Assembly (NCBI RefSeq): GCF_018613935.1
Contig: NZ_JAGGPF010000010.1
Location: forward strand, 1-64,000
Source: Agromyces sp. ISL-38
Lineage (GTDB): Bacteria > Actinomycetota > Actinomycetes > Actinomycetales > Microbacteriaceae
DNA: 64,000 bases
Reading direction: 5' to 3'
Shown here: in pieces, positions 35,852-44,277 of the stretch
How the letters are laid out: each line of letters begins with the position of its first letter
Position numbering within the stretch: the stretch's first letter is position 1
Notes under the pieces: model-generated
What the model was told of the DNA's origin: nothing
Seen by the model: the letters and a program-made list of their open reading frames with translations, nothing else
Databases searched by the model: none
Translations under genes and position numbers: made by a program

Positions 35852-36907
35852 ATGCCCGAGCAACACCCAGAGGCGGCGACATCGCCGCTCCTCGGCGTCT
35901 CCTACGTCATGCCGGTGCTGAACGACGCATCGCACGTGCGGGCCGCGGTGGAGTCGATCCTCGCGCAAGATTACGAGGGCCCCGTCGAGGTGCTCATCGC
36001 ACTCGGCCCGTCGATCGACGGCACCGCAGGGCTCGTCGCCGACCTCGCCTCGCGCGACGAGCGCGTGCGAGTGCTCGAGAACGAGGTGGGCTCGACGCCG
36101 GCGGGCCTGAACATCGGCATCCGCGCCGCGCGTTACCCGGTGGTCGTGCGCGTCGACGCCCACTCGATGCTGCCCGTCGACTACGCCCGCGTGGCGGTCG
36201 AGGTGCTCGAACGCACCGGGGCCGACAACGTGGGCGGCATCATGGACGCGCACGGCGAGACGCCGTTCGAGCGGGCGGTCGCGATCGCCTACGGCACGAA
36301 GGTCGGCCTCGGTGGCACGCCATGGCACGTGGGAGGGCACGAGGGGCCCGCAGAGACCGTGTACCTCGGCGTCTTCCGAACGTCGGCGCTCCGTCGCGTC
36401 GGCCTCTTCGACGAGGGAATCAAGCGCGGCCAGGACTGGGAGCTGAATCGGCGCCTCCGCGAGACGGGCGGCATCGTCTGGTTCACGCCCCGGCTCAGCG
36501 TCACCTACCGTCCCCGGTCGAGCCTCGAGCGGCTCGGGCGCCAGATGTTCTCGACCGGCCTCTGGCGCGGAGAGCTCGCGCGTCGTTTCCCGGCGGCCAA
36601 CGGCATCCGGTACTTCGTGCCCCCGGTCATGGTGCTCGGGGTCATCCTCGGACTGATCGCCGGCGTGTCCGGCATCGTGCAGGCCTCCGCCGGCGGGGCG
36701 CCGTGGCTGCTCGCCGGATTCGCCGTGCCGCTCGTCTACCTGCTCTTCGTCGTCCTCGCGACGATCGCCTACGCCCGCGGGCGTGGCGCAGCCACCGCCG
36801 CGTGGTTTCTCATAGTCTTGCCCTGCATCCACGTCTCGTGGGGGCTCGGCTTCGTGCTCGGCTATCTCTCGCTCACGAGCAACATCGCAAAGCACACGGG
36901 AAGGTGA
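35852..36907 (+). CDS. Family 2 glycosyltransferase, membrane-anchored
   Basis: A protein of about 351 residues from ATG 35852 (GTG 35843 is possible). The GT-A domain has VSYVMPVLNDASHVRAAVESIL, the sugar-nucleotide Asp residues in IALGPSIDGT, a DxD-like VRVDAHS, and a late GQDWELNRRLRETGG (the ED/QxxRW-type acceptor region). Four C-terminal hydrophobic helices anchor it. It begins the wall-polymer region and ends in a GTGA overlap with the next gene, so the two are co-translated. Confidence 0.88.
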   Translation: MPEQHPEAATSPLLGVSYVMPVLNDASHVRAAVESILAQDYEGPVEVLIALGPSIDGTAGLVADLASRDERVRVLENEVGSTPAGLNIGIRAARYPVVVRVDAHSMLPVDYARVAVEVLERTGADNVGGIMDAHGETPFERAVAIAYGTKVGLGGTPWHVGGHEGPAETVYLGVFRTSALRRVGLFDEGIKRGQDWELNRRLRETGGIVWFTPRLSVTYRPRSSLERLGRQMFSTGLWRGELARRFPAANGIRYFVPPVMVLGVILGLIAGVSGIVQASAGGAPWLLAGFAVPLVYLLFVVLATIAYARGRGAATAAWFLIVLPCIHVSWGLGFVLGYLSLTSNIAKHTGR

Positions 36908-36912
36908 CGCGG

Positions 36913-37725
36913 ATGTCCCCAGCCAGATCGGGTTCCGCCAGGCCCTCGAGCATCGCCGAGCTCCGCGCCGTCACCCAGCCGCCCGAGGTGCGCGGTCGCC
37001 GCAATGCCGAGCACTGGACGGCATCGCTCTACCTCCGTCAATTCTCGCCCTACCTCACATGGCTGCTCCTGAAGACGTCGATCTCGGCGAACGGCGTGAC
37101 AGGGCTCATGATCCTCGTCGGGTGGTCGACCGCCGCCGCGCTGCTCATTCCGGGCATCTGGGGCGCGCTGCTCGCGGTCGTGCTCGGCCAGCTGCAGATG
37201 CTCGTCGACTGCTGCGACGGCGAGGTCGCGCGCTGGCGTCGCACGTCGTCGCCGGCCGGGGTGTTCCTCGACAAGGTCGGGCACTACACGACCGAGGCCC
37301 TCATCCCGATCGCGCTCGGCATCCGGGCGGCGGCATACCCGCTCGAGTTCCCCGCCGACTTCCTCTGGACGACGGTCGGCGCCATGCTCGCCCTCATCAT
37401 CGTGCTGAACAAGGCGCTCAACGACATGGTGCACGTGGCACGCGCGAACGCGGGGCTCGCGAAGCTTGCCGACACCCCCGGTGAGACCGAGCCGCGCGGG
37501 GGACTCGTCGCCAAGCTGCGCAAGGCCGCGCGCTTCCTGCCGTTCCACCGCCTCTACCACTCGGTCGAGCTCACGCTCATCGCGTTCGCCGCGGCGCTCG
37601 TCGGCCTCGTGGGCGGCGAGCCGCTCGTCGACCGCCTCGTCGTCGTCGCGCTCCTGCCCCTTGCATTCGTCTCGGTGGTCGGCCACTTCGTGGCGATCAT
37701 GGCTTCACGTCGTGTCCGTTCCTGA
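36913..37725 (+). CDS. CDP-alcohol phosphatidyltransferase family membrane enzyme with altered motif
   Basis: A protein of about 270 residues from ATG 36913 (GTG 36904, overlapping the upstream stop, also fits). About six helices. The CDP-alcohol motif DxxDGxxAR(x8)GxxxDxxxD is found as DCCDGEVARWRRTSSPAGVF, then DKVGH. Every position matches except the last Asp, usually the catalytic base, which is His. Such enzymes move a phospho-alcohol from CDP to a lipid or polyol hydroxyl. Placed among glycosyltransferases and a TagF-like gene, it probably serves a surface glycopolymer or glycolipid. Confidence 0.85.
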   Translation: MSPARSGSARPSSIAELRAVTQPPEVRGRRNAEHWTASLYLRQFSPYLTWLLLKTSISANGVTGLMILVGWSTAAALLIPGIWGALLAVVLGQLQMLVDCCDGEVARWRRTSSPAGVFLDKVGHYTTEALIPIALGIRAAAYPLEFPADFLWTTVGAMLALIIVLNKALNDMVHVARANAGLAKLADTPGETEPRGGLVAKLRKAARFLPFHRLYHSVELTLIAFAAALVGLVGGEPLVDRLVVVALLPLAFVSVVGHFVAIMASRRVRS

Positions 37726-38638
37726 CGACGTGAACCCCGGCTCGAACGAGGCGGCGCCCACGTTGCCGCACGTCGGCGTGGTGGTGCTCACGCAAGGCAC
37801 CCGGCCCGACGACCTCGTGCGCGGCATCCGGAGCATCCTCGACCAGGAGGGCGTCGTCACCGATGTCGTCTGCGTCGGCAACGGGTGGGATCCCGCCTCG
37901 GCAGAGCCGCCGTTGCCGGCCGGGGTGAAGACCCTGCACCTGCCCGAGAACCTCGGCATCCCGGCCGGTCGCAACCGCGGCGTGCCGCTCGTTTCGGGCG
38001 AGGTGCTGTTCTTCCTCGACGACGACGCGTTCCTGCCGAACGTCCGGTTCCTGCGTGACGGATGCCGCATGCTCGCCGAGCGCCCAGAGCTCGGCCTCAT
38101 TCAGCCGCGGGTCGTCGACCCCACCGGTCTCGTGTCACCGCGCCGCTGGATCCCGCGCATCCGCAAGGGCGATCCCGGGCACTCGAGCAACGTCTTCTCA
38201 TGTTGGGAGGGAGCGGTGCTGCTGCCGCGCGCGGTCTTCGACCAGACCGGCGGCTGGGCCGACCCGTTCTTCTACGCGCACGAGGGTATCGAGCTCGCAT
38301 GGCGGGTGTGGGACACCGGCCACGTCGCGTGGTACGCGGGCGACCTCGAGGCGGCGCACCCTGTGATCGACCCCGCCCGGCACGCGTACTACTACCGGTT
38401 GAACGCGCGCAACCGGGTGTGGCTCGCCCGCCGCAACCTTCCGGCGATCCTCGTGCCGTTCTACGTCGGCTCGTGGACCGCGATCCAGGTGCTGCGCTGG
38501 GTGCGCCACCCCGCTGCGCTGTCGGCCTGGTTCGCAGGATGGCGCGCCGGCTGGCGGGAGCACCCGGGGGAGCGACGTCCGCTCTCGTGGCGCACGGTCT
38601 GGCGGATGACGATTGCCGGTCGGCCGCCACTCGTCTGA
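37712..38638 (+). CDS. Family 2 glycosyltransferase (rhamnosyl-type fold)
   Basis: A protein of about 308 residues. The GTG at 37712 overlaps the previous gene by 14 bp; GTG 37730 is an alternative and neither has a strong ribosome-binding site. GT-A elements are VGVVVLTQGTRPDDLVRGI, AGRNRGV, the metal-binding FFLDDDAFLPN and GWADPFFYAHEGIELAWRVW. The C-terminal 80 residues are amphipathic and basic and probably bind the membrane. It belongs to the wall-polymer operon with the genes on either side. Confidence 0.86.
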   Translation: MSVPDDVNPGSNEAAPTLPHVGVVVLTQGTRPDDLVRGIRSILDQEGVVTDVVCVGNGWDPASAEPPLPAGVKTLHLPENLGIPAGRNRGVPLVSGEVLFFLDDDAFLPNVRFLRDGCRMLAERPELGLIQPRVVDPTGLVSPRRWIPRIRKGDPGHSSNVFSCWEGAVLLPRAVFDQTGGWADPFFYAHEGIELAWRVWDTGHVAWYAGDLEAAHPVIDPARHAYYYRLNARNRVWLARRNLPAILVPFYVGSWTAIQVLRWVRHPAALSAWFAGWRAGWREHPGERRPLSWRTVWRMTIAGRPPLV

Positions 38639-38725
38639 GCCTCCACGGTAACGATCCCCTTTCGGTCCCGTCGTGAACGCGACCTCGCGGCATCCGTGCA
38701 GCCGGCCCTCGCTACCCTTGGACCC

Positions 38726-40021
38726 GTGGCATTGATGAGAGACGCGCGGCGCGCGATCAAGCTGGCGAAAGACGTCATGTGGTCGCGGCGCGCCCAGCGT
38801 GCGCTTGCGAAGAAGCTCGCCGAGCGCCCCCCGCTCGAACCGCACCACTACCGCGTCGGCGTCTACTTCGCCGATGGCAGGGTCAACCTCTACCAGCTGC
38901 GGCAGTGGTACAAGCCGCTCCTCGAGCTCTCGAAGCGGCATCCGGTGCTCATCCTCAGCCGCGCCTCGGGTTCCGCCCTGCAGTTGCTCGACGAGGCGCC
39001 GCTGCCCGTCGCCTACGTGCGCCGTGTCGTCGACCTCGAGCACGTCATCCACGAGCAAGACCTCCACGTCGTGCTCTATGTGAACCAGAACGCGAAGAAC
39101 TTCCAGATGATGCGCTACGGGCGCCGCTGGCATGTGTTCATCAACCACGGCGAGTCCGACAAGATGTACATGACCACGAACCAGTTCAAGGCCTACGACT
39201 ACGCGCTGATCGCGGGCGATGCCGCCCGCGCACGGCTCGAGAAGGTGCTCTGGGACTACGACTTCGACAAGCGGGCCATCCCGATCGGCCGCCCGCAGGC
39301 CGACCACTACCTCGACGGCTCGCCGCTGCCGTATCCGTCCGACGGGCGCGAGGTCGTGCTCTACGCCCCGACGTGGGAAGGCGACCGCGGGGCCGCAGCC
39401 TACGGCTCGATCGCATCGCACGGCGTCGAACTCGTGCGTGGCCTGCTCGCGACCCGCCGCCACCGGGTGATCTATCGACCGCATCCTCGCTCCGGAGTCG
39501 TCGACCCCGAGTACGGGGCCGCCAACCGCGCGATCATCGCGGCGCTCGCCGCGGCCAACGCCGCCGACCCGAGCGCCTACCACATCTACGACAACGGTCC
39601 GGAGCTCGGCTGGCAGCTCGCTGCCCCCGATGTCGCGATCGTCGACATCTCGGCCATGGTCTACGACCGGCTCGCCGCAGGCAGGCCCCTGCTCATCACC
39701 CGCCCGGCGAACCGCGAGGCGCAGATCGACACGGGCGGTTACCTCCAGGCGTGCGAGTGGCTCGAGGCGACGGATGCCGCGGCGATGGTCGCGCGCGTCG
39801 ACGAGGTCACCCACGACGCGGCGGCACTCGCACGGCTCGGCGTGTGGGTCGAACGCTACTTCGGCGACACGACCCCCGGGGTGACGACCGCGCGATTCCA
39901 CGACGCCGTCGACCACCTCATGGACGAGTGGTCGCGTTTCGCCGCCATTCACGCCGGCGAGCCGGAGATCGACGAGTTCGAGATCGAGGCCGAAGAGGCC
40001 GACGAGGCTCTCGAGGCCTGA
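38726..40021 (+). CDS. TagF-like CDP-glycerol glycerophosphotransferase family protein
   Basis: A protein of about 431 residues from GTG 38726 (ATG 38735 is also possible). Polymerase motifs typical of teichoic-acid TagB/TagF enzymes are present: INHGESDKMY, VLYAPTWEGDR, IYRPHPRSG and VDISAMVYDRLAAGRPLL. They poly- or mono-transfer glycerol (or ribitol) phosphate from the CDP donor to a wall polymer. The C-terminus is a Glu/Ala-rich tail. It ends the rightward glycan operon. The donor is not proven, and a LicC-like cytidylyltransferase is nearby at 43329. Confidence 0.87.
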   Translation: MALMRDARRAIKLAKDVMWSRRAQRALAKKLAERPPLEPHHYRVGVYFADGRVNLYQLRQWYKPLLELSKRHPVLILSRASGSALQLLDEAPLPVAYVRRVVDLEHVIHEQDLHVVLYVNQNAKNFQMMRYGRRWHVFINHGESDKMYMTTNQFKAYDYALIAGDAARARLEKVLWDYDFDKRAIPIGRPQADHYLDGSPLPYPSDGREVVLYAPTWEGDRGAAAYGSIASHGVELVRGLLATRRHRVIYRPHPRSGVVDPEYGAANRAIIAALAAANAADPSAYHIYDNGPELGWQLAAPDVAIVDISAMVYDRLAAGRPLLITRPANREAQIDTGGYLQACEWLEATDAAAMVARVDEVTHDAAALARLGVWVERYFGDTTPGVTTARFHDAVDHLMDEWSRFAAIHAGEPEIDEFEIEAEEADEALEA

Positions 40022-40023
40022 GG

Positions 40024-40962
40024 TCAGTCGGCTGCGTCGTCGGGCGCGCGCTGACGGCGGCTGCGCGGGGTGATGGCACGCCTCGCTGCACCGGCGGCGC
40101 CCGCGATGCCGCCGCCGACAGCGGTGCCCACTCGTGAGAGGCGGCCTCCGGCGGCCCGCAGGAGCGTCGTGCCCTCGCCGGGTTCGAGCTCGAGCGGGAG
40201 CGCGGACGGTGGGGCCCCGAAGCCGAGTCGCGAGTGCCGCAGCACCCGTCGCCCGAGCATCTGATTGCCGGCGCCGCCGATCGCCGCCCCGATGCCGAAT
40301 GGGATCGCCTTGCCGATGATGCCGGCACCGCCGCGCACCGCGAACTGCTTGATGAAGACCGTGCGCAGCCGGTCGACGACGGTGCCCATCACGGCCTTCG
40401 GCAGGCTGTTCGTGATGAGTTCGCCCCAGTACACGTTTCGCGTGACGCCCGCGCCGGTCACCTGCGACGCGAACTGGCGCACGAGGTCGACGCCCTCGTT
40501 CCCGAGCATGAGCGTCATCACGAGCGCGCGTGCTCGGTCTGGGTTCTCGATCGCAATGCCGTGCACCTCGGCGACGGACTGGGCGAAGAGCGCGGTCGCT
40601 TCGAGGAACCCGACGGTCTCCACGCCCGAGAGCGCCAGGGTGACGCCCGTGCCGATGCCGGGAATCACTGCCGTCGCGCCGACGGCCGCTCCGCCCGTGG
40701 TGACGGCGGCGAGGTAGCGGCGCTCGAGGATGCGAACGATCTGCTCGGGGGTCGCATTCGGAGACCGCCGACGGATGCCGCGAAGGTGAGCCACCACGAT
40801 CGGACGCTGGATCGCCAGTGCACGGTCGATGGCGCGCTCCATGCCGTGGGCGCGGGGTTCGGCGGGGGAGGAGCTCTCGTGCTCGCCGCTGATGCCCTGG
40901 GGGCGCGGTTCGTTCGGGGCATCCGCCCCCATCGACGTGATCCGGTGCACGCGCTCGGTCAT
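40024..40962 (-). CDS. Conserved hypothetical protein with hydrophobic Gly/Ala segments
   Basis: A protein of 312 residues, not assigned to a family. An acidic/Pro-rich N-terminus is followed by a helical segment (IVVAHLRGIRR), then hydrophobic stretches AAVGATAVIPGIGTGVTLAL and AGIIGKAIPFGIGAAIGG that could associate with membranes, and a basic C-terminal tail. There is no catalytic motif visible. It starts beyond the 5' flank of the Wzm/Wzt genes on the same strand but 101 bp downstream of wzt, so operon membership is uncertain. Confidence 0.7.
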   Translation of the reverse strand: MTERVHRITSMGADAPNEPRPQGISGEHESSSPAEPRAHGMERAIDRALAIQRPIVVAHLRGIRRRSPNATPEQIVRILERRYLAAVTTGGAAVGATAVIPGIGTGVTLALSGVETVGFLEATALFAQSVAEVHGIAIENPDRARALVMTLMLGNEGVDLVRQFASQVTGAGVTRNVYWGELITNSLPKAVMGTVVDRLRTVFIKQFAVRGGAGIIGKAIPFGIGAAIGGAGNQMLGRRVLRHSRLGFGAPPSALPLELEPGEGTTLLRAAGGRLSRVGTAVGGGIAGAAGAARRAITPRSRRQRAPDDAAD

Positions 40963-41063
40963 GGTGGGTCGATCTTACGAGATGCGCTCGACCGGGAGCT
41001 GAAAGCGAACGAATTCGGAACGCGAGGCCCGCCGAGCGTCGCGCTCACGACAGGTGCGCTCTG

Positions 41064-41831
41064 TTACGCCTTCGACCCGTGGTCGGCGTTGTAACGCTCG
41101 AGCACCTCGTCGATCGAGGCGTCGAGCACGAGCGCTCCCTTGTCGAGATAAAGGCCCCGTGTGCAGAACCTCCGCAGGTCGCGTTCGTTGTGCGAGACGA
41201 AGAAGAGCGTGCGGCCGCCCGCGAGCAGCTCGTCGATGCGCCGGTAGCACTTCTCGCGGAATCCCTTGTCGCCGACCGCGAGCACTTCGTCGACGAGCAT
41301 GATGGGCTCCTCGAGCTGCGAGATCACCGCGAACGCGATGCGCACTTTCATGCCGCTCGAGAGGTGCTTGTATGGGGTGTCGAGGAAGTCGCCGATGTCG
41401 GCGAACTCGATGATCTCGTCGAACTTCGCGTCGATCTGAGCCCCCGTCATTCCGTGCAGGCCCGCGGTCAGGTAGACATTGTCGCGCACCGTGAGGTCGT
41501 CGACGAACCCGCCCGTGATCTCGATGAGCGGTGCGACGCCGCCCGTGACCTCCACGATGCCCTCGTCGGCGATCATGACGCCTGCGACGAGCTTCAAGAG
41601 GGTCGACTTGCCCTGGCCGTTGCGTCCGACGACGCCGATGGCCTCGCCGGGGCGCACATGGATCGACACGTTGCGCAGTGCCCAGAACTCGCCGGGACGG
41701 GTGCGGCGGCGGCGGCCGGCGAGCAGATCCTTGAAGGTTCGGCGACCGCGACGATTGCGACGGAACCGGATGCCGAGCCCGTCGGTGCGGATGGCGGTGT
41801 CGGTCGCCGAGACGGCGGTAGTGGCATCCAC
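41064..41831 (-). CDS. Wzt/TagH-type polysaccharide exporter ATPase
   Basis: A protein of 255 residues. Walker A GRNGQGKST, the Wzt-type loop VAPLIEITGGFVDDLTVRDNVYL, signature HLSSGMKVRIAFAV, Walker B IMLVDEVLAVGD and SHNERDLRRFC. It lacks the C-terminal carbohydrate-binding domain of O-antigen Wzt, so it should export without end-cap recognition, like TagH short forms. It starts 1 nt after the permease stop, so the pair is co-translated. Confidence 0.93.
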   Translation of the reverse strand: MDATTAVSATDTAIRTDGLGIRFRRNRRGRRTFKDLLAGRRRRTRPGEFWALRNVSIHVRPGEAIGVVGRNGQGKSTLLKLVAGVMIADEGIVEVTGGVAPLIEITGGFVDDLTVRDNVYLTAGLHGMTGAQIDAKFDEIIEFADIGDFLDTPYKHLSSGMKVRIAFAVISQLEEPIMLVDEVLAVGDKGFREKCYRRIDELLAGGRTLFFVSHNERDLRRFCTRGLYLDKGALVLDASIDEVLERYNADHGSKA

Positions 41832-41832
41832 G

Positions 41833-42633
41833 TCAGATCTCCTTCAGCACTTGGCGCAGGCTTCCCCGGAAGACCAGAAGGCCGATGGCAAGCAGCGCAA
41901 CCGACATCGCGGCCGAGATCACGACGTTGAACCAGTCGAGTTCCTCGGGGAAGAAGCCGGCACGATACAGGCCGAAGATGCCCGACAGCGGATTGAAGGC
42001 CGCCCAGACGTGCAGTTCGCTCGGCAGGTTGGACACGCCGTAGATGATCGGCGACGCGTAGAACAGGAAGCGCAACACGAGCTTCACCGCGCGCTCGAGG
42101 TCGCGGAAGAAGACGACGAGCGGGGCCACGATGAGCGCCACGCCGGCGGTGAGGATGGCCTGCAGCAGGATGGCGAGCGGGAAGTACGCGAGCTCCCATC
42201 CGACCCGCGTGCCGGGTACCAGGATCGCGAAGAGCGCGAGCACCGGGAGGGCGAACACGAACTCGATGCCCTTCGAGAGCACGATGCGGTTCACCCAGAT
42301 CGTGCGAGGGATCTTCGTCGACCGCACGAGCTTCGCGTCCTTCAGGAACGCGCGCGTCGAGTCCGACACCGCCCCGTTGAACCACATCCACGGCAGCAGC
42401 GCCGAGAGCAGGAACACCATGTAGGGCTCGGTGCCCACGGGGCGCTGGAACACCTGTGTGAACACGAACCAGTAGATGCCCGCCATCACGAGCGGATCGA
42501 GCACCGACCAGAGGTACCCGAGCGCAGACGTCGAGTAGCGCACCTTCAGGTCGCGTGTGGTGAGCAACCACAGCGAGTGCCGGTAGCGATCCCACGGCGT
42601 TCGCTGCAGTGGATGCGTGTCGGCGTAGCTCAT
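41833..42633 (-). CDS. Wzm/TagG-type polysaccharide export permease
   Basis: A protein of about 266 residues (ATG 42633, GTG 42636 adjacent) with six transmembrane helices. The family signatures are RDLKVRYSTSALGYLWSVLDPL at the N-terminus (broken here as RDLKVRYS and LGYLWSVLDPL), VRSTKIPRTIWV, VFFRDLERAVKLVLRFLFY and SPIIYG. With the ATPase downstream it exports a lipid-linked glycopolymer across the membrane, presumably the product of the enzymes at 35.8-40 kb. Confidence 0.93.
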   Translation of the reverse strand: MSYADTHPLQRTPWDRYRHSLWLLTTRDLKVRYSTSALGYLWSVLDPLVMAGIYWFVFTQVFQRPVGTEPYMVFLLSALLPWMWFNGAVSDSTRAFLKDAKLVRSTKIPRTIWVNRIVLSKGIEFVFALPVLALFAILVPGTRVGWELAYFPLAILLQAILTAGVALIVAPLVVFFRDLERAVKLVLRFLFYASPIIYGVSNLPSELHVWAAFNPLSGIFGLYRAGFFPEELDWFNVVISAAMSVALLAIGLLVFRGSLRQVLKEI

Positions 42634-42716
42634 CACGCTCTCATCGTAGATGCCGTGCCGCGGTAGGTTTGTCAGCAGACGATCGGCGCGTGCCGAGCCC
42701 CGTCGGAAGGAGCGTC

Positions 42717-43256
42717 GTGCACCGCACCAGCACCCGCGTGATTTTGAGCTGCGCGGCCATCGGCGTCGGCGGCGGGCTCTTCGCGGCCGGGGCGGGCTAC
42801 CTCGCGGGCCTCGTCGCCGGCATCGTCCCCATGCTCTACGGAATCACGATCGGTTCGCATTTCCTGCCGAGCGCCGTCGCACTCGCGTTGCTGAAACGAC
42901 CGGGCGTCGCGATCCTCACGGGGTTCATCGCGGGTCTCGTCGGGGCGGCGTTCGCCCCGCAGTGGATCCTTCGCTTCCTCGGCACGGGCCTGCTCGTCGG
43001 TGCGCTCCTCGAGCTGCCGTTCCTGGTCACCCGATACAAGAACTGGTCGCCGGTGCTCTATTACCTCGCCGCAGGAGCCGCCGGCGTGCTCCTCGCCGCC
43101 GGCACCTTCGTGGTGCTCGGCCCCGAGCATTACGCCCCGTGGTTCTGGGCGCTCTACCTCGCGCTGTTCGTGCTCAGCCCGGTGCTCTTCACGTGGCTCG
43201 GCCGTGCGATCGCGGTGTCGCTCTCCCGGGCGGGTGTCGCGCGAGCGCTCACCTGA
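42717..43256 (+). CDS. Small integral membrane protein, ECF S-component-like
   Basis: A protein of about 179 residues from GTG with GGAAGGAG upstream. Six hydrophobic helices run through it, with an ECF substrate-capture-like pattern (VAGIVPMLYGITIGSHFLPS, FIAGLVGAAFAP, LLVGALLELPFLVTRYKNW). S-components bind a vitamin or metal and need EcfT/EcfA1/EcfA2, none of which is nearby. It would have to use a shared module elsewhere. The assignment rests on fold pattern only; an unrelated membrane protein is possible. Confidence 0.6.
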   Translation: MHRTSTRVILSCAAIGVGGGLFAAGAGYLAGLVAGIVPMLYGITIGSHFLPSAVALALLKRPGVAILTGFIAGLVGAAFAPQWILRFLGTGLLVGALLELPFLVTRYKNWSPVLYYLAAGAAGVLLAAGTFVVLGPEHYAPWFWALYLALFVLSPVLFTWLGRAIAVSLSRAGVARALT

Positions 43257-43278
43257 GCCGCCACAAGCGCTGACATGC

Positions 43279-43310
43279 GAAGAGCGGATGCCGCGAGGCA
43301 TCCGCTCTTC
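43279..43310. terminator. Bidirectional terminator, perfect 14-bp stem with GCGA loop
   Basis: GAAGAGCGGATGCC and its exact complement close a GNRA-type GCGA tetraloop between two convergent genes. Flanking GA and TT bases extend weakly. It should stop transcripts from both sides. Confidence 0.8.
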
Positions 43311-43328
43311 ACTGCTGTGCTGCTGCGA

Positions 43329-44021
43329 TCACACGAAGTGGTTCGCACGCTCCAGGTCTTCTGCGAAGTCGATCTCGACCGCGTAGAGGTCGGAGATGTC
43401 CATCGGCTCGACAAGCAGGCCGTTCTGCTCGATGGCGAGCTCGAGGCCGCGCTCGAAGTAGTCCTGGTCGCCGACGCGCGCGAGGTGTGCGAGGAGCGTG
43501 GACTTGTCGCGGCTCGAGATGTAGTTGATGCCGACGGCCTCGCCGAGCCCGCCCTTGACGGTCTTGGAGAGCTCCTTGATGTAGCCCTCGGCGCTCGTGG
43601 TGTACTTGACCTCTTCGTCGGACACCTTCGAGGTGTTGACGGTCACGAACGACTGGTCGCGCGCGATGAACGGCAGCGCGCGGTCGAGGATGCGCGGGTC
43701 GAAGACCACGTCGCCGTTCATCCAGAGCACCCCGCCCGACTGCGACGCCTGCAGGGCGCGCATCAGGCTCTTGGAGGTGTTGGTCTGGTCGTATTCCTCG
43801 TTGTAGACGAACGACGCCTGCGGGAATGCCTCGATGATGTGCTCGAGCTTGTAGCCGACGACGATCGTGACGTTGGCGTTGCGGCCGAACGCGTGCTCGA
43901 TGTTGTCGAACTGCTGGCCCATGATCGTGCGGCCGTCGCTGAGCTCGGTGAGGGGCTTGGGGAGGGATCGCCCGAGCCGGCTCCCCATGCCGGCCGCGAG
44001 AATCACGATCTGGGTGTTCAC
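43329..44021 (-). CDS. LicC-like nucleotidyltransferase (CTP:phosphoalcohol type)
   Basis: A protein of 230 residues from GTG, with GAAGGAG upstream. Motifs: nucleotide-binding ILAAGMGSRLG and PKPLTEL, then NEEYDQTNTSKSLMRA (the TN..SL pattern of phosphocholine cytidylyltransferases), WMNGDVVFDP (metal Asp) and a late VEIDFAEDLERA. It would make a CDP-activated alcohol such as CDP-choline or a related donor. This fits the CDP-alcohol transferase and TagF-like polymerase a few kb away, though a sugar-phosphate nucleotidyltransferase is not excluded. Confidence 0.82.
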   Translation of the reverse strand: MNTQIVILAAGMGSRLGRSLPKPLTELSDGRTIMGQQFDNIEHAFGRNANVTIVVGYKLEHIIEAFPQASFVYNEEYDQTNTSKSLMRALQASQSGGVLWMNGDVVFDPRILDRALPFIARDQSFVTVNTSKVSDEEVKYTTSAEGYIKELSKTVKGGLGEAVGINYISSRDKSTLLAHLARVGDQDYFERGLELAIEQNGLLVEPMDISDLYAVEIDFAEDLERANHFV

Positions 44022-44265
44022 TGCATCTCCTTCGGTGGGTCGGATGTCGGGAGCCGCGACACCCATCGCAGGGTGTTCGGCGCAAATTCATCCGGAAGTT
44101 CACATATGGACACGCCGTTATGCCGGAGTTCAGGATACCGGGAGGGCGCCACCCCCACCACGGGGGAGGGACGTCGTGTCAGGATCGTGATGCGACGTTC
44201 AGGAGATCCCCAGCTTTTCGGACCGTGTGAGGAGGCCCGAACGAGCGCTGCAAGAGCCGTCTTGG

Positions 44266-44271
44266 TAGGTT
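44266..44271 (+). promoter_or_regulatory. Possible -10 element for a leaderless transcript
   Basis: TAGGTT ends 6 nt before the GTG start at 44278, the spacing expected if transcription starts at the start codon. No good ribosome-binding site precedes this GTG, and no clear -35 is seen. Confidence 0.3.
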
Positions 44272-44277
44272 GGCTTG

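Noticed and set aside
35075-36895. Minus-strand open frame of about 606 codons over the HtrA and GT2 genes
   Set aside because: Spans two genes and their intergenic hairpin, with no motif; antisense shadow.
38198-39952. Minus-strand open frame of about 584 codons over GT2 and TagF-like genes
   Set aside because: No motif, and both plus-strand genes have clear catalytic signatures.
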